Assembly: GCA_964368495.1 (NCBI GenBank)
Contig: CAYJAJ010000007.1
Location: forward strand, 1-64,000
DNA length: 64,000 nucleotides
Direction of reading: 5' to 3'
Source: CALVGQ01 sp964368495
GTDB lineage: Bacteria > Bacillota_I > Bacilli_A > Erysipelotrichales > Erysipelotrichaceae
The notes under the pieces were generated by a model, which saw only the letters and a program-made list of their open reading frames with translations, made no database searches and had not been told where the DNA came from. The stretch's first letter is position 1. The number at the start of each line of letters is the position of its first letter. Positions 1 to 6,364 of this stretch are shown here, in pieces. The position numbers and the translations under genes are program-made.

Positions 1-31
1 AAAGAAAAGCAAAATAGAGTAAAATATAATG

Positions 32-69
32 AAACGGATAGAGCCTAAGGTCAGGCTTTATCCGTTTTT
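32..69. terminator. Bidirectional intrinsic terminator at a mobile-element edge
   Basis: The arms at 32-46 and 53-67 pair over 15 positions with one G-T wobble, around a 6-nt loop, and a short T run follows on the + strand. The opposite strand has a T-rich tail as well. It probably ends a gene lying upstream of the window; the few codons before it are open but too short to identify. Confidence 0.75.
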
Positions 70-190
70 ACATGTACCCAGCTTAGGCACACTCTTAAGG
101 GTTAAAGTCCCTAATCAGCCCTAGTTGTGGGAATGATATAGCCAAGACCAAAAGTGTTCACTGTGAAGTGAAAAACGGAAAGGAGTAAAA
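70..190 (+). other. Possible 5' fragment of a group II intron (domain I-like)
   Basis: This non-coding stretch resembles, from memory, the start of bacterial group II introns: a GTACCCAGCTTAGGCAC-like opening, a small hairpin whose arms are CTTAAGGG and CCCTAA around TTAAAG (about 92-112), and a CACTGTGAAGTG element at about 160-171. No intron-encoded reverse transcriptase and no domain V/VI follow, so it would be a dead fragment. It directly abuts the decayed recombinase. The call rests on remembered family appearance and was not checked by a structure search. Confidence 0.3.
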
Positions 191-193
191 TTC

Positions 194-588
194 TTGAAAG
201 GTAAGATAATAGCCTTGAATGAACGTTTAAGTCGTGATGATGAATTGTAAGAAATACAGTAGATACTTTAAATTATGCTAGAAAACTAAAAGAATAGAAG
301 ATAGCTGTTATATTTGAAGAGGAAAATATTAATACGTTGGATATGAGTGGAGAACTACTTTTGACAATACTAATCTCAGTAGCACAACAGGAAAGCGAAA
401 CATTATCGACTCATATAAAACTCGGGTTTAAAATGAGAAAAGAGCGTGGTGATATTGTGGGAAATGCTAATTGTTATGGATACCATCATGATACAAAGGA
501 AAATAAATTTAGAATTAAGGCTGAAGAAGCAAGTATTGTGAAATTTATCTGTAAAAACAGTTCTCCCAAAAAGTCAGAACTGAAATAA
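194..588 (+). pseudogene. Decayed large serine recombinase (resolvase/integrase of a mobile element)
   Basis: Three pieces of the resolvase domain remain in different frames. RLSRDDE, near the family N-terminus, is at about 224-247. RNTVDTLNYARKLKE is at about 250-294, and an in-frame stop follows. Then comes an open stretch with ENINTLDMSGELLLTIL and AQQESE, which is the helix region after the catalytic domain. The part between RLSRDDE and RNTVDTL, roughly 60 residues in intact relatives, is missing, as is the recombinase and zinc-ribbon C-terminus. It cannot be active. The family normally integrates or excises conjugative elements and phages, so this marks a former insertion. The last open piece, 337-588, could still be translated but would lack the catalytic serine region. 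Confidence 0.8.
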
Positions 589-1019
589 CGAAAGATAGAG
601 TATTAGCAAGTAGCAAATTGATAGGGTGTGGTAATACTGTAATACTAGATTTTATTAGTAAGCAAAATATCTATACTTTTGAAAAAGAAGGTGGTTATCT
701 AAAAAAGAAATGAATAAAAGGAGTTCGTGTAATGCTTGAAATAGAAAACTAGAAAAATATTGTCAAACTTGATATAGTGGTAGTATAGTTGCAATGAAAA
801 ATTTATAGTCACTGGTAACATGTTATTTTATAGACACACAAAAAAGTATTCATATAGTAGTTTTATCACACCAGCACACATAGAAAATGTGTGTTTATTA
901 GTAAAAAAAGTAAACAGGAATTGATTATTAGAATGCTTATGATATAAGGTGGAATGAAAAAGGTTTACCATTATCGAATATAAAGAAAGATTGAATTAAA
1001 ATCAATCTTTTTTAATGCT
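589..1019. other. Degenerate mobile-element tail without an intact gene
   Basis: This 430-base gap holds only short open stretches broken by stops and frame changes. Some read like leftover coding sequence, for example about 790-900 and 930-990, but I could not assign them to a family. No repeats or RNA genes were recognised. It is most simply the rest of the element to which the recombinase belonged. An A/T-rich hairpin near 987-1012 (AAAGATTGA/TCAATCTTTTTT) looks like a terminator facing padR. Confidence 0.45.
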
Positions 1020-1322
1020 TTATAGTTCTCCAGTAAGTTCTCTTGCTTTTATTTCTGCTTCTTTTAATACTTGAGTGCCTTTTTCGGTTATCGAATAATA
1101 TTTTCTTATTTTTCCATCAACATTTAAACTTTCCATAAATAAAAGCCCCGATTTTTCTAAATTATGAAAAATAGGATATAGAGTCCCAGGGCTTATTTCA
1201 TATCCATGAGATTTCAGTTCTTCAATCATAAATGAACCAAATACAGGTTCTTTTTTTGCATGATGTAAAATATGAATTTGTATAAATCCTAAAAATAGTT
1301 TTCTTAAAATAGGGTCTTGCAT
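1020..1322 (-). CDS. PadR-family transcriptional regulator
   Basis: This is a 100-residue winged-helix repressor of the short PadR type. After a leading helix comes FGSFMIEELKSHGYEISPGTLYPIFHNLEKSGLL, with the family signature SPGTLYPIFHNLE around residues 40-52. A wing follows with KIRKYYSITEKG, then a short dimerisation helix. PadR proteins bind palindromic AT-rich operators and often repress a neighbouring transporter. The gene is divergent from the FetA/FetB-like exporter at 1433-2825, and a repeated operator-like sequence lies between them, so it probably controls both itself and the exporter. The inducer cannot be read from the sequence. A T-rich hairpin follows its stop codon. Confidence 0.88.
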   Translation of the reverse strand: MQDPILRKLFLGFIQIHILHHAKKEPVFGSFMIEELKSHGYEISPGTLYPIFHNLEKSGLLFMESLNVDGKIRKYYSITEKGTQVLKEAEIKARELTGEL

Positions 1323-1350
1323 ATTTTATCTCCTTATGTTATTGTGACTA

Positions 1351-1380
1351 TATCGATATTCGATATTGATATTCGATATT
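1351..1380. promoter_or_regulatory. Tandem operator-like repeats between padR and the ABC exporter
   Basis: The 13-base unit GATATTCGATATT occurs twice, head to tail and perfectly, at 1355-1367 and 1368-1380. It is preceded by TATC, so ATCGAT-type palindromic cores recur. It sits about 30 bases upstream of the padR start and 50 upstream of the ABC ATPase start. PadR-type operators are typically AT-rich ATC/GAT palindromes, so autoregulation plus exporter control is the natural reading. This is inference without binding data. Confidence 0.6.
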
Positions 1381-1432
1381 TATAGATTAAGTTTATTATA
1401 AACTTTAAATTAATGAGAATCAAGGAGAATTT

Positions 1433-2059
1433 ATGTTTAAAATAAAGAATTTAAACTTCAACAACTTCATATTTTATAATGATGTACATATTATTAAGTC
1501 GAAAGTAAATTTTATAACTGGAAAGAGCGGTTGTGGTAAAAGTACTCTTTTAAAAATGTTTAATAAAACGATGAGCTTTTCTGATGGAGAACTATATTAT
1601 AAAGACCAAGATATTACACAAATCGATAGTATTGAGCTGCGAAAGAAAGTAAAGTTGATTTCGCAAACATCTTTTTTATTTAATGAAACTATAAAAGAAA
1701 ACTTTAAGCTTTTTTATGAATACTGTGAAGAGGTTGGTTTAACAGAAGAAAAAATGGAATATTTTCTACGACTTACTGAAGCGAATTTTCCGCTTGAAAC
1801 ATCTTGTTACAACTTATCAGGTGGAGAAAAGCAAAGGGTTTATATTGCGATATGTCTTTCGATGGGTGCCGAAACATTTATGCTTGATGAACCAACATCA
1901 GCATTGGATTATAGTTTATCTTTGAAAGTGCTTGGAAACATCGTAACTTATGCAAAGGATAACAATTTAACATTGATCGTAATTAGTCATGATAATCAGT
2001 TGACAGAATTGTTTGCAGAGAACATTATAAATTTGGATGGAGGTAAAAGGAATGAATGA
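1433..2059 (+). CDS. ABC exporter ATP-binding protein, FetA/YbbL-like
   Basis: This 208-residue nucleotide-binding subunit powers a membrane partner. Walker A (GKSGCGKSTLL) is at about residues 29-39, the ABC signature LSGGEKQRV at about 128-136, and Walker B plus D-loop (MLDEPTSALD) at about 150-159. The H-loop lies in VISHDNQ. It is shorter than most importer ATPases and overlaps the start of the next gene by a few bases, a translationally coupled pair with a UPF0014/FetB permease. In E. coli FetA-FetB exports iron and helps with oxidative stress. The substrate here is inferred only from this family pairing. PadR control from the divergent promoter is likely. Confidence 0.85.
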   Translation: MFKIKNLNFNNFIFYNDVHIIKSKVNFITGKSGCGKSTLLKMFNKTMSFSDGELYYKDQDITQIDSIELRKKVKLISQTSFLFNETIKENFKLFYEYCEEVGLTEEKMEYFLRLTEANFPLETSCYNLSGGEKQRVYIAICLSMGAETFMLDEPTSALDYSLSLKVLGNIVTYAKDNNLTLIVISHDNQLTELFAENIINLDGGKRNE

Positions 2060-2825
2060 TGCAGTGCAAATTAGTATTTTAAATTTTTCTATGATTTATT
2101 TATTGTTGATCATTGTTGCAATTATAATGAAAGCAAGCAAGATTAATCATACAAAATTATTACTTGTTGCAAGTGTGAGAATGACAGTGCAACTTATACT
2201 TGCAGGTTACATTTTAACATTTATTTTCGATAATCCATCTCCATTTCTTATATGCTCTTATGTCATAATGATGAGTGGATTTGCAGTTTATAGAATATTT
2301 TCTGTAAACAAAGGATTAAATAGCAAATTTAAAATTATCATTGCAGCATCAATAAGTTTATCATCCGGTTTAATCATAGCTTTTTTTGTAACAGTTGTGA
2401 TTAATGAAAATCTATTTAATCCTCAATATACGATACCGATTAGTGGGATGATAATTGGTAATGCAATGACAGGGATTACTTTAGGGGTAAGAACATTCAC
2501 AACAAAAATCAACGACTCAAAGCTTCAAATTGAGGTATTGTTAAATCAAAGTGCAAAGCCTAAAAATATATTAAAACCATTTGTTAATGAAGCTCTTGAA
2601 ACTGCACTTTTACCTACAATTAATTCAATGCTTGGAATGGGAATAGTATCTCTTCCAGGAATGATGACAGGACAAATTTTATCAGGAGAACTGCCTAATA
2701 CAGCAATCTTGTATCAAATATCAATTAATATATGTTTGGCAACTGTTGTATCACTTGCGGTGTTTATGACGCTAAATTTTGGATACAAAACACTTTATAA
2801 CAAAGAAAATCAATTCACGATATAG
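2052..2825 (+). CDS. ABC exporter permease, FetB/UPF0014 family
   Basis: This integral membrane protein of about 257 residues has roughly seven hydrophobic helices. Family marks include VRMTVQLILAGYIL in the second helix, GMIIGNAMTGITLGVR in the middle, and the hallmark LPTINSMLGMGIVSLPGMMTGQIL near residues 190-214. I chose the ATG at 2052 (MNDAVQI) because GGAGGTAAAAGG lies just before it; an upstream in-frame start at 2037 would overlap the ATPase more. It forms the transmembrane half of the exporter with the ATPase upstream. Metal (iron) export is known for the E. coli member, but specificity here is unproven. Confidence 0.87.
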   Translation: MNDAVQISILNFSMIYLLLIIVAIIMKASKINHTKLLLVASVRMTVQLILAGYILTFIFDNPSPFLICSYVIMMSGFAVYRIFSVNKGLNSKFKIIIAASISLSSGLIIAFFVTVVINENLFNPQYTIPISGMIIGNAMTGITLGVRTFTTKINDSKLQIEVLLNQSAKPKNILKPFVNEALETALLPTINSMLGMGIVSLPGMMTGQILSGELPNTAILYQISINICLATVVSLAVFMTLNFGYKTLYNKENQFTI

Positions 2826-2836
2826 GAGGAATGAAT

Positions 2837-3022
2837 ATGGAAAACAAAGATCATTGTTCATGCGTAAAAAAAGATTGCCCATTACATGGAAATTGTAAAG
2901 CATGTATTGCAAAACATAATAAAGTTAAACAAATACCTCATTGTATATTTCCGAATAACAATGGAGATCGAAGTATAAAAAACTTCTATAATTATTTGAA
3001 AAATCAGCTTACAGATGAATAG
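2837..3022 (+). CDS. Small cysteine-rich protein, DUF6485-like
   Basis: This 61-residue hydrophilic protein has a compact metal-binding-looking N-terminal half: CSCVKKDCPLHGNCKACIAKH followed by PHCIFP, seven cysteines and several histidines in about 40 residues. The spacing suggests a small zinc or iron-sulphur site; which metal is not known. The ATG at 2837 is 7 bases from AGGAGG; the ATG two codons earlier is too close. It lies 11 bases after the FetB-like permease and probably shares its transcript, which fits a metal-related unit. The DUF6485 name is from recalled family appearance. Confidence 0.65.
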   Translation: MENKDHCSCVKKDCPLHGNCKACIAKHNKVKQIPHCIFPNNNGDRSIKNFYNYLKNQLTDE

Positions 3023-3165
3023 TTAGTTATAACTACAATTAATGATAATGAGTTAGGATTACTAAAGTATGGAAAACCTAAAAATCCAAGAAATGAAGTG
3101 AAACTAAAGTTTCTAATTATAAGTATTCTTCCTTGATTAGTAAGTTAATAAAAATGTCAAAAAAA

Positions 3166-3205
3166 CTCTAGAGTAATTTAAGCATTTACTTTAGAGGTCT
3201 TTTGT
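3166..3205 (+). terminator. Intrinsic terminator after the exporter operon
   Basis: CTCTAGAGTAA (3166-3176) pairs with TTACTTTAGAG (3186-3196) with one wobble, followed by GTCTTTTGTT. The 140 bases between the last gene and this hairpin hold no recognisable gene. The hairpin would serve both the + operon and the converging ccdA-like gene. Confidence 0.65.
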
Positions 3206-3224
3206 TGGAAGATTTTAGACTTTT

Positions 3225-3917
3225 TTAAAACGCTAAATAAAACATATAGAATCCAATTAATGCCATGAATAATCCCATAATTATTTTTAGACCTAGGCTA
3301 ATTTTTTCATACTTCTTATTTTGTGATAGTTTTTGGACAAAACCTACCCAAGTACCGCAGATAACTGCAAGAATACCATGACCAATTGAATAAAGGAACA
3401 ATAGGTATATTCCCCATGCAAGGCTTCCTTTACTTGCAACAACAGCAAGCAGTGCAATTAAAACAGGTGTGGAACAAGGAGATGAGAAGATTCCACCCAA
3501 TATACCAGCGATTAAAGCTCCAAGATAGCCTTTTTTCTTGTTTTTAGATACGAGGTAACTTGATGGAATAATTTCATAGATTCCCCATGTTTGAAGTGCC
3601 ATTAACATCATGAGTACCCCTAATATTGCATACCACCAAGGTGCTGAGGTACCGATTAAGCCACCTGCAATTGTCGCACTCACTCCCAAAATTGTAAAAG
3701 TAATTGCTGATCCTCCGGCAAATGTTAATGATAACAAAAATGCATTTTTAGTTGTTTGCTCTTTACTGCTACCTACATATCCAACGATAAGTGGTACTGA
3801 TGATAATGCACAAGGTGTAAAAGAGGTTAAAATTCCCGCTAAAAGTGCAAGCAATGGGGCAATCCAAGTGCTTTGATTTATGAGTGTAGACAAGGTTTCA
3901 AGCCATGCATCAATCAT
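3225..3917 (-). CDS. CcdA-like thiol-disulphide electron carrier (DsbD family membrane protein)
   Basis: This 230-residue protein has about six membrane helices. It carries the paired Cys-Pro motifs of the CcdA/DsbD core: FTPCALSSVPLI at about residues 33-44 and SSPCSTPVLIALLA at about 145-158. Those two cysteines shuttle electrons from cytoplasmic thioredoxin to extracytoplasmic thiol proteins. The adjoining upstream gene encodes a membrane-anchored thioredoxin-like protein with CxxC, the expected partner. The start codon directly follows that gene's stop, so they are one operon. An ArsR-type regulator lies just upstream, suggesting metal- or metalloid-responsive thiol repair. Whether it serves cytochrome c maturation cannot be told; no such genes are nearby. 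Confidence 0.85.
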   Translation of the reverse strand: MIDAWLETLSTLINQSTWIAPLLALLAGILTSFTPCALSSVPLIVGYVGSSKEQTTKNAFLLSLTFAGGSAITFTILGVSATIAGGLIGTSAPWWYAILGVLMMLMALQTWGIYEIIPSSYLVSKNKKKGYLGALIAGILGGIFSSPCSTPVLIALLAVVASKGSLAWGIYLLFLYSIGHGILAVICGTWVGFVQKLSQNKKYEKISLGLKIIMGLFMALIGFYMFYLAF

Positions 3918-4439
3918 TTAATTTACCCCCATATCCATTAAAATAGTTCTTAGCTGTGATTCAGTTAAACCACCTTGATGAACAGTAAAGATATGTTCGT
4001 TGGTATCTTTGTGGGCATATAATTGAAAGGATATTTGATTGGCTACTTCATCACTTGGCATATAGGCAGAACCATCAGAATTATAAAGCACTTGTGTTGG
4101 AATCACTTGTACAGGATATCCAGAGGAAGCAGTGGGATTTTCCCACACATCAACAAATTTAATGATTGCTTCTTCCTGAAATTCTTCATTCAATGAGACA
4201 AGTATTGGTGCCATTTCTTTACAAGGAATGCATTCATTTGCACCAAAATCAATGATAATTGGAAGTTCATACTTCTTTAAAGCATCAAGGTCAATGCTGG
4301 AAGCATTTAATGCAAAATCAGCTGGAATATCACTTGATTGTGTTTTTTGATCTGCAGAATTTTGTGTAAACCATATCCCGGCAACAATACATATCATTAA
4401 AGCAGGTACAAGAACTTTTAATAATTTATTTTTTTCCAT
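3918..4439 (-). CDS. Membrane-anchored thioredoxin-like protein
   Basis: This 173-residue protein has a single N-terminal hydrophobic segment (about residues 9-25), which is a signal anchor; no lipobox cysteine is seen. The remainder is a thioredoxin fold with IIDFGANECIPCKEMAPILVSL, where the redox motif is C-I-P-C at about residue 75-78. The cis-proline region is VQVIPTQVLYNSDG. It is located outside the membrane and most likely receives electrons from the CcdA-like protein encoded immediately downstream. A long stretch, HIFTVHQGGLTESQLRTIL, matches the C-terminal part of peroxiredoxin-like or thioredoxin-like partners. Target proteins are unknown. Confidence 0.85.
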   Translation of the reverse strand: MEKNKLLKVLVPALMICIVAGIWFTQNSADQKTQSSDIPADFALNASSIDLDALKKYELPIIIDFGANECIPCKEMAPILVSLNEEFQEEAIIKFVDVWENPTASSGYPVQVIPTQVLYNSDGSAYMPSDEVANQISFQLYAHKDTNEHIFTVHQGGLTESQLRTILMDMGVN

Positions 4440-4535
4440 TTTATAAAACTCTCTTTCTTCTAATGGTGAACTAGACTTAACATAAGTGAAACGTGGGAAG
4501 GAAATTTCTAAACTTTTTCTATAACAGTTTGTTAA

Positions 4536-4832
4536 CTACTTAGATGAAAAAGCAGTTAATTCTTTAAGTAATTGTATAGCACATTGACTACCATCTTTAT
4601 TAATAGAATAATATGTCCATTTTCCATCTTGAGTAGAGGACACAATGTTTGATTCACATAATATTTTCATATGGTATGAAAGAGCGGCTTGTTTAATACC
4701 TGTTAAGTCAGAAAGGACACAAGCGCATTTTTCACCATCTTTTAGGAGCTCTAAAACCCACAATCTTTTTTCATCACAAAGTGCTTTGAAAACTTTTGCA
4801 TCGTTACTGTGTTTCGAGTTCACGACAATCAT
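4536..4832 (-). CDS. ArsR/SmtB-family metal-sensing repressor
   Basis: This 98-residue winged helix-turn-helix has the family core FKALCDEKRLWVLELLKDGEKCACVLSDLTGIKQAALSYHMKILCESNIV. The KCACVL segment (residues about 35-40) sits where ArsR-type sensors carry their CVC metalloid-binding cysteines in helix 3, so a thiophilic ligand such as arsenite, antimonite or a related metal is plausible. The recognition helix is QAALSYHMKIL. It probably represses itself and the thioredoxin/CcdA-like pair downstream on the same strand, about 97 bases away. A long nested inverted repeat overlaps its promoter region. No arsenate reductase or arsenite pump is seen next to it. Confidence 0.87.
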   Translation of the reverse strand: MIVVNSKHSNDAKVFKALCDEKRLWVLELLKDGEKCACVLSDLTGIKQAALSYHMKILCESNIVSSTQDGKWTYYSINKDGSQCAIQLLKELTAFSSK

Positions 4833-4834
4833 CT

Positions 4835-4885
4835 CAAATCAAAAATATTAGATATGTTTATGTTATATCAAAACTTTTTGATTTG
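4835..4885. promoter_or_regulatory. Nested inverted repeat, probable ArsR-type operator
   Basis: CAAATCAAAAA (4835-4845) is the exact reverse complement of TTTTTGATTTG (4875-4885). Inside these, GATAT (4851-4855) faces ATATC (4865-4869). The outer arm begins three bases upstream of the regulator's start codon, so the repeat spans its promoter and leader. Its symmetry suits a dimeric ArsR-family repressor. Confidence 0.6.
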
Positions 4886-4977
4886 TCAACACTTATATAT
4901 CATGTTTTGAAAAGAATTTCTTTTTAGTGAAATTCACAATTATTGATGTTAGAATTATTTAAAGTGAGGACAAGAAA

Positions 4978-5874
4978 ATGATAATTTCAAGAAAAGATGT
5001 AATTTATGCAATGTCAGCCAAAAATAAACCAGTGGCTCATGTTGATTCAGGGAGCGTTGTAACCTTTGAAACATATGATTGCTTCGCAAATCAATTGACC
5101 GATGAGTCACAAACAATAGAAACACTAAATTGGGATAAAATTAATCCAGCAACAGGACCGATTTACATTAATGAGGCTAAAGAAAATGATGTGTTGAAAG
5201 TTGAAATATTAGATATCAAATTAGCTGATTGTGGAACGATGGTTTCAATTGAAGGGGAAGGAACGTTAGGTGATATCATCGAGGAGAATCGAGTATGGCG
5301 CATTCCAGTAGTCAATGATCAAGTTGCAGTATATAAAGATATTATGCGTGATATAGAACCGATGATTGGTGTCATTGGTGTAGCTCCTAAAGAAGAAATT
5401 ATTGCAACAGGAACTCCAGGTGCTCATGGTGGAAACATGGATAACAGACGAATCAAAAAAGGAACTACCTTGTATTTACCGGTCAACGTTGATGGTGCAT
5501 TGCTAGCGATGGGTGATTTGCATGCTTTGATGGCTGATGGGGAAGTGTTAGTTTGTGGACTTGAAATCAATGGTGAAGTAACTGTGAAAGTATCGGTAAT
5601 TAAAAATGAAACAATGCCACTTCCGATGTTAGTTGACGAGGATAGTGTAATAACAATCGCTTCAGAAGAAACATTGGATAAGGCAGTGGTTAGTGCAACA
5701 TACAACATGCAAAAATTTATTAAAGATCGCACATTACTTAAAGTAGAAGAAGTAATTAAAATGTTAACACTTTGCGGTAATTTAGGTGTTTGCCAAATTG
5801 TAGATCCTCTTAAAACTGCGCGTATGGAGTTTCCAAAAGAGTTGATTGAAAAACTAGGAATACAACTTCCATAA
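4978..5874 (+). CDS. Acetamidase/formamidase-family amidohydrolase
   Basis: This 298-residue protein is of the FmdA/AmdA family, which hydrolyses short amides such as formamide or acetamide to ammonia and the acid. Family features include NPATGPIYINEAKENDVLKVEILDI near residues 57-80, GVIGVAPKEE at about 123-132, the glycine-rich GTPGAHGGNMDNRRIKKGTTLYLPVNVDGALLAMGDLHALMADGEV (about 142-187), and the conserved GDLH...GDGE-like metal-site region. It starts 14 bases after GAGGA. The gene stands alone between two intergenic regions and ends in a strong hairpin. Substrate and physiological role (ammonia scavenging) are family-based inference. Confidence 0.85.
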   Translation: MIISRKDVIYAMSAKNKPVAHVDSGSVVTFETYDCFANQLTDESQTIETLNWDKINPATGPIYINEAKENDVLKVEILDIKLADCGTMVSIEGEGTLGDIIEENRVWRIPVVNDQVAVYKDIMRDIEPMIGVIGVAPKEEIIATGTPGAHGGNMDNRRIKKGTTLYLPVNVDGALLAMGDLHALMADGEVLVCGLEINGEVTVKVSVIKNETMPLPMLVDEDSVITIASEETLDKAVVSATYNMQKFIKDRTLLKVEEVIKMLTLCGNLGVCQIVDPLKTARMEFPKELIEKLGIQLP

Positions 5875-5901
5875 GTTACTATAAGTAGTTTTATGGAAGT
5901 T
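5864..5901. terminator. Hairpin overlapping the amidase stop codon
   Basis: AACTTCCATAA (5864-5874) and TTATGGAAGTT (5891-5901) are exact reverse complements. The first arm contains the TAA stop. The T run after it is short, so it may protect the 3' end as much as terminate. Confidence 0.5.
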
Positions 5902-5977
5902 TGATGAAACTATATATGGTAAAACAATTGAGCTCCATAAAAGTAAAGAATTAGTTATTGCTTGAAATAATTGATAA

Positions 5978-6027
5978 AAAAGACAATATTACCTTTGAAA
6001 ATTGGGGTTAAATATTGTCTTTTGTTT
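5978..6027. terminator. Intrinsic terminator between amidase and sugar locus
   Basis: AAAAGACAATATT (5978-5990) pairs perfectly with AATATTGTCTTTT (6011-6023), and T-rich sequence follows. The loop is 20 bases. It isolates the amidase transcript from the carbohydrate operon. Confidence 0.65.
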
Positions 6028-6310
6028 TCATGAAAACTAATTTACTAGTTAAGCAGTTAATAATATTGCAACAATTAAATGGTAAAAAAAATATTTTTGT
6101 TTTTTTTTTTGCTATGGTAACATTGTACGATAATTTTTAAAATAAGTATTCGAATTAAAGAGGATTAAAAAGGAGAAAATCCTTTAATTAGTGGTTTTTT
6201 CAATCATTGACATTAATTTCACTAAACAAAAAACACTAAATATGCTCAAGAGTTACTCATTGCATTTGAGTATAATTGTTAAAAAATGAGTAACTTAAGC
6301 AATTTAGGGC
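6028..6310. other. AT-rich upstream region of the carbohydrate operon
   Basis: No gene is seen. It contains long A and T runs around 6086-6108, and an interrupted inverted repeat: GAGTTACTCATT (about 6250-6261) and AATGAGTAAC (about 6286-6295). That symmetry could be a second regulator site or part of a leader hairpin; its function is unknown. Confidence 0.4.
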
Positions 6311-6339
6311 TTGACTATGAAAATGTAAGCGCTTATAAT
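6311..6339 (+). promoter_or_regulatory. Sigma-A promoter with cre-like site over the -10 box
   Basis: TTGACT (6311-6316) and TATAAT (6334-6339) are separated by exactly 17 bases. The 15-mer at 6323-6337, ATGTAAGCGCTTATA, fits the catabolite-responsive element consensus WTGNAANCGNWNNCW except at one position and overlaps the -10 box, where CcpA or another LacI-family protein would block polymerase. This implies glucose repression of the operon that starts with the binding protein. Confidence 0.75.
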
Positions 6340-6364
6340 TCGAAGCAGATATGGAGGAAATGGA

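Noticed and set aside
780..1000. Possible degenerate coding sequence ending in RWNEKGLPLS, slightly like the end of dTDP-4-dehydrorhamnose 3,5-epimerase
   Set aside because: The resemblance covers only about ten residues, no other epimerase motif is found upstream, and the frame is broken by stops.
1351..1380. Tandem repeats considered as a CRISPR or transposon end
   Set aside because: Only two abutting 13-bp units without spacers, located at a divergent regulator promoter; an operator explains them better.
3610..3876. 88-residue + strand ORF opposite the ccdA-like gene
   Set aside because: It has no ribosome site and its sequence is the shadow of a well-recognised membrane protein gene on the other strand.
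6250..6295. Inverted repeat in the gap before the binding-protein gene considered as a riboswitch
   Set aside because: It lies upstream of the promoter at 6311-6339 and so is unlikely to be in the leader; it matches no riboswitch core I recognise.
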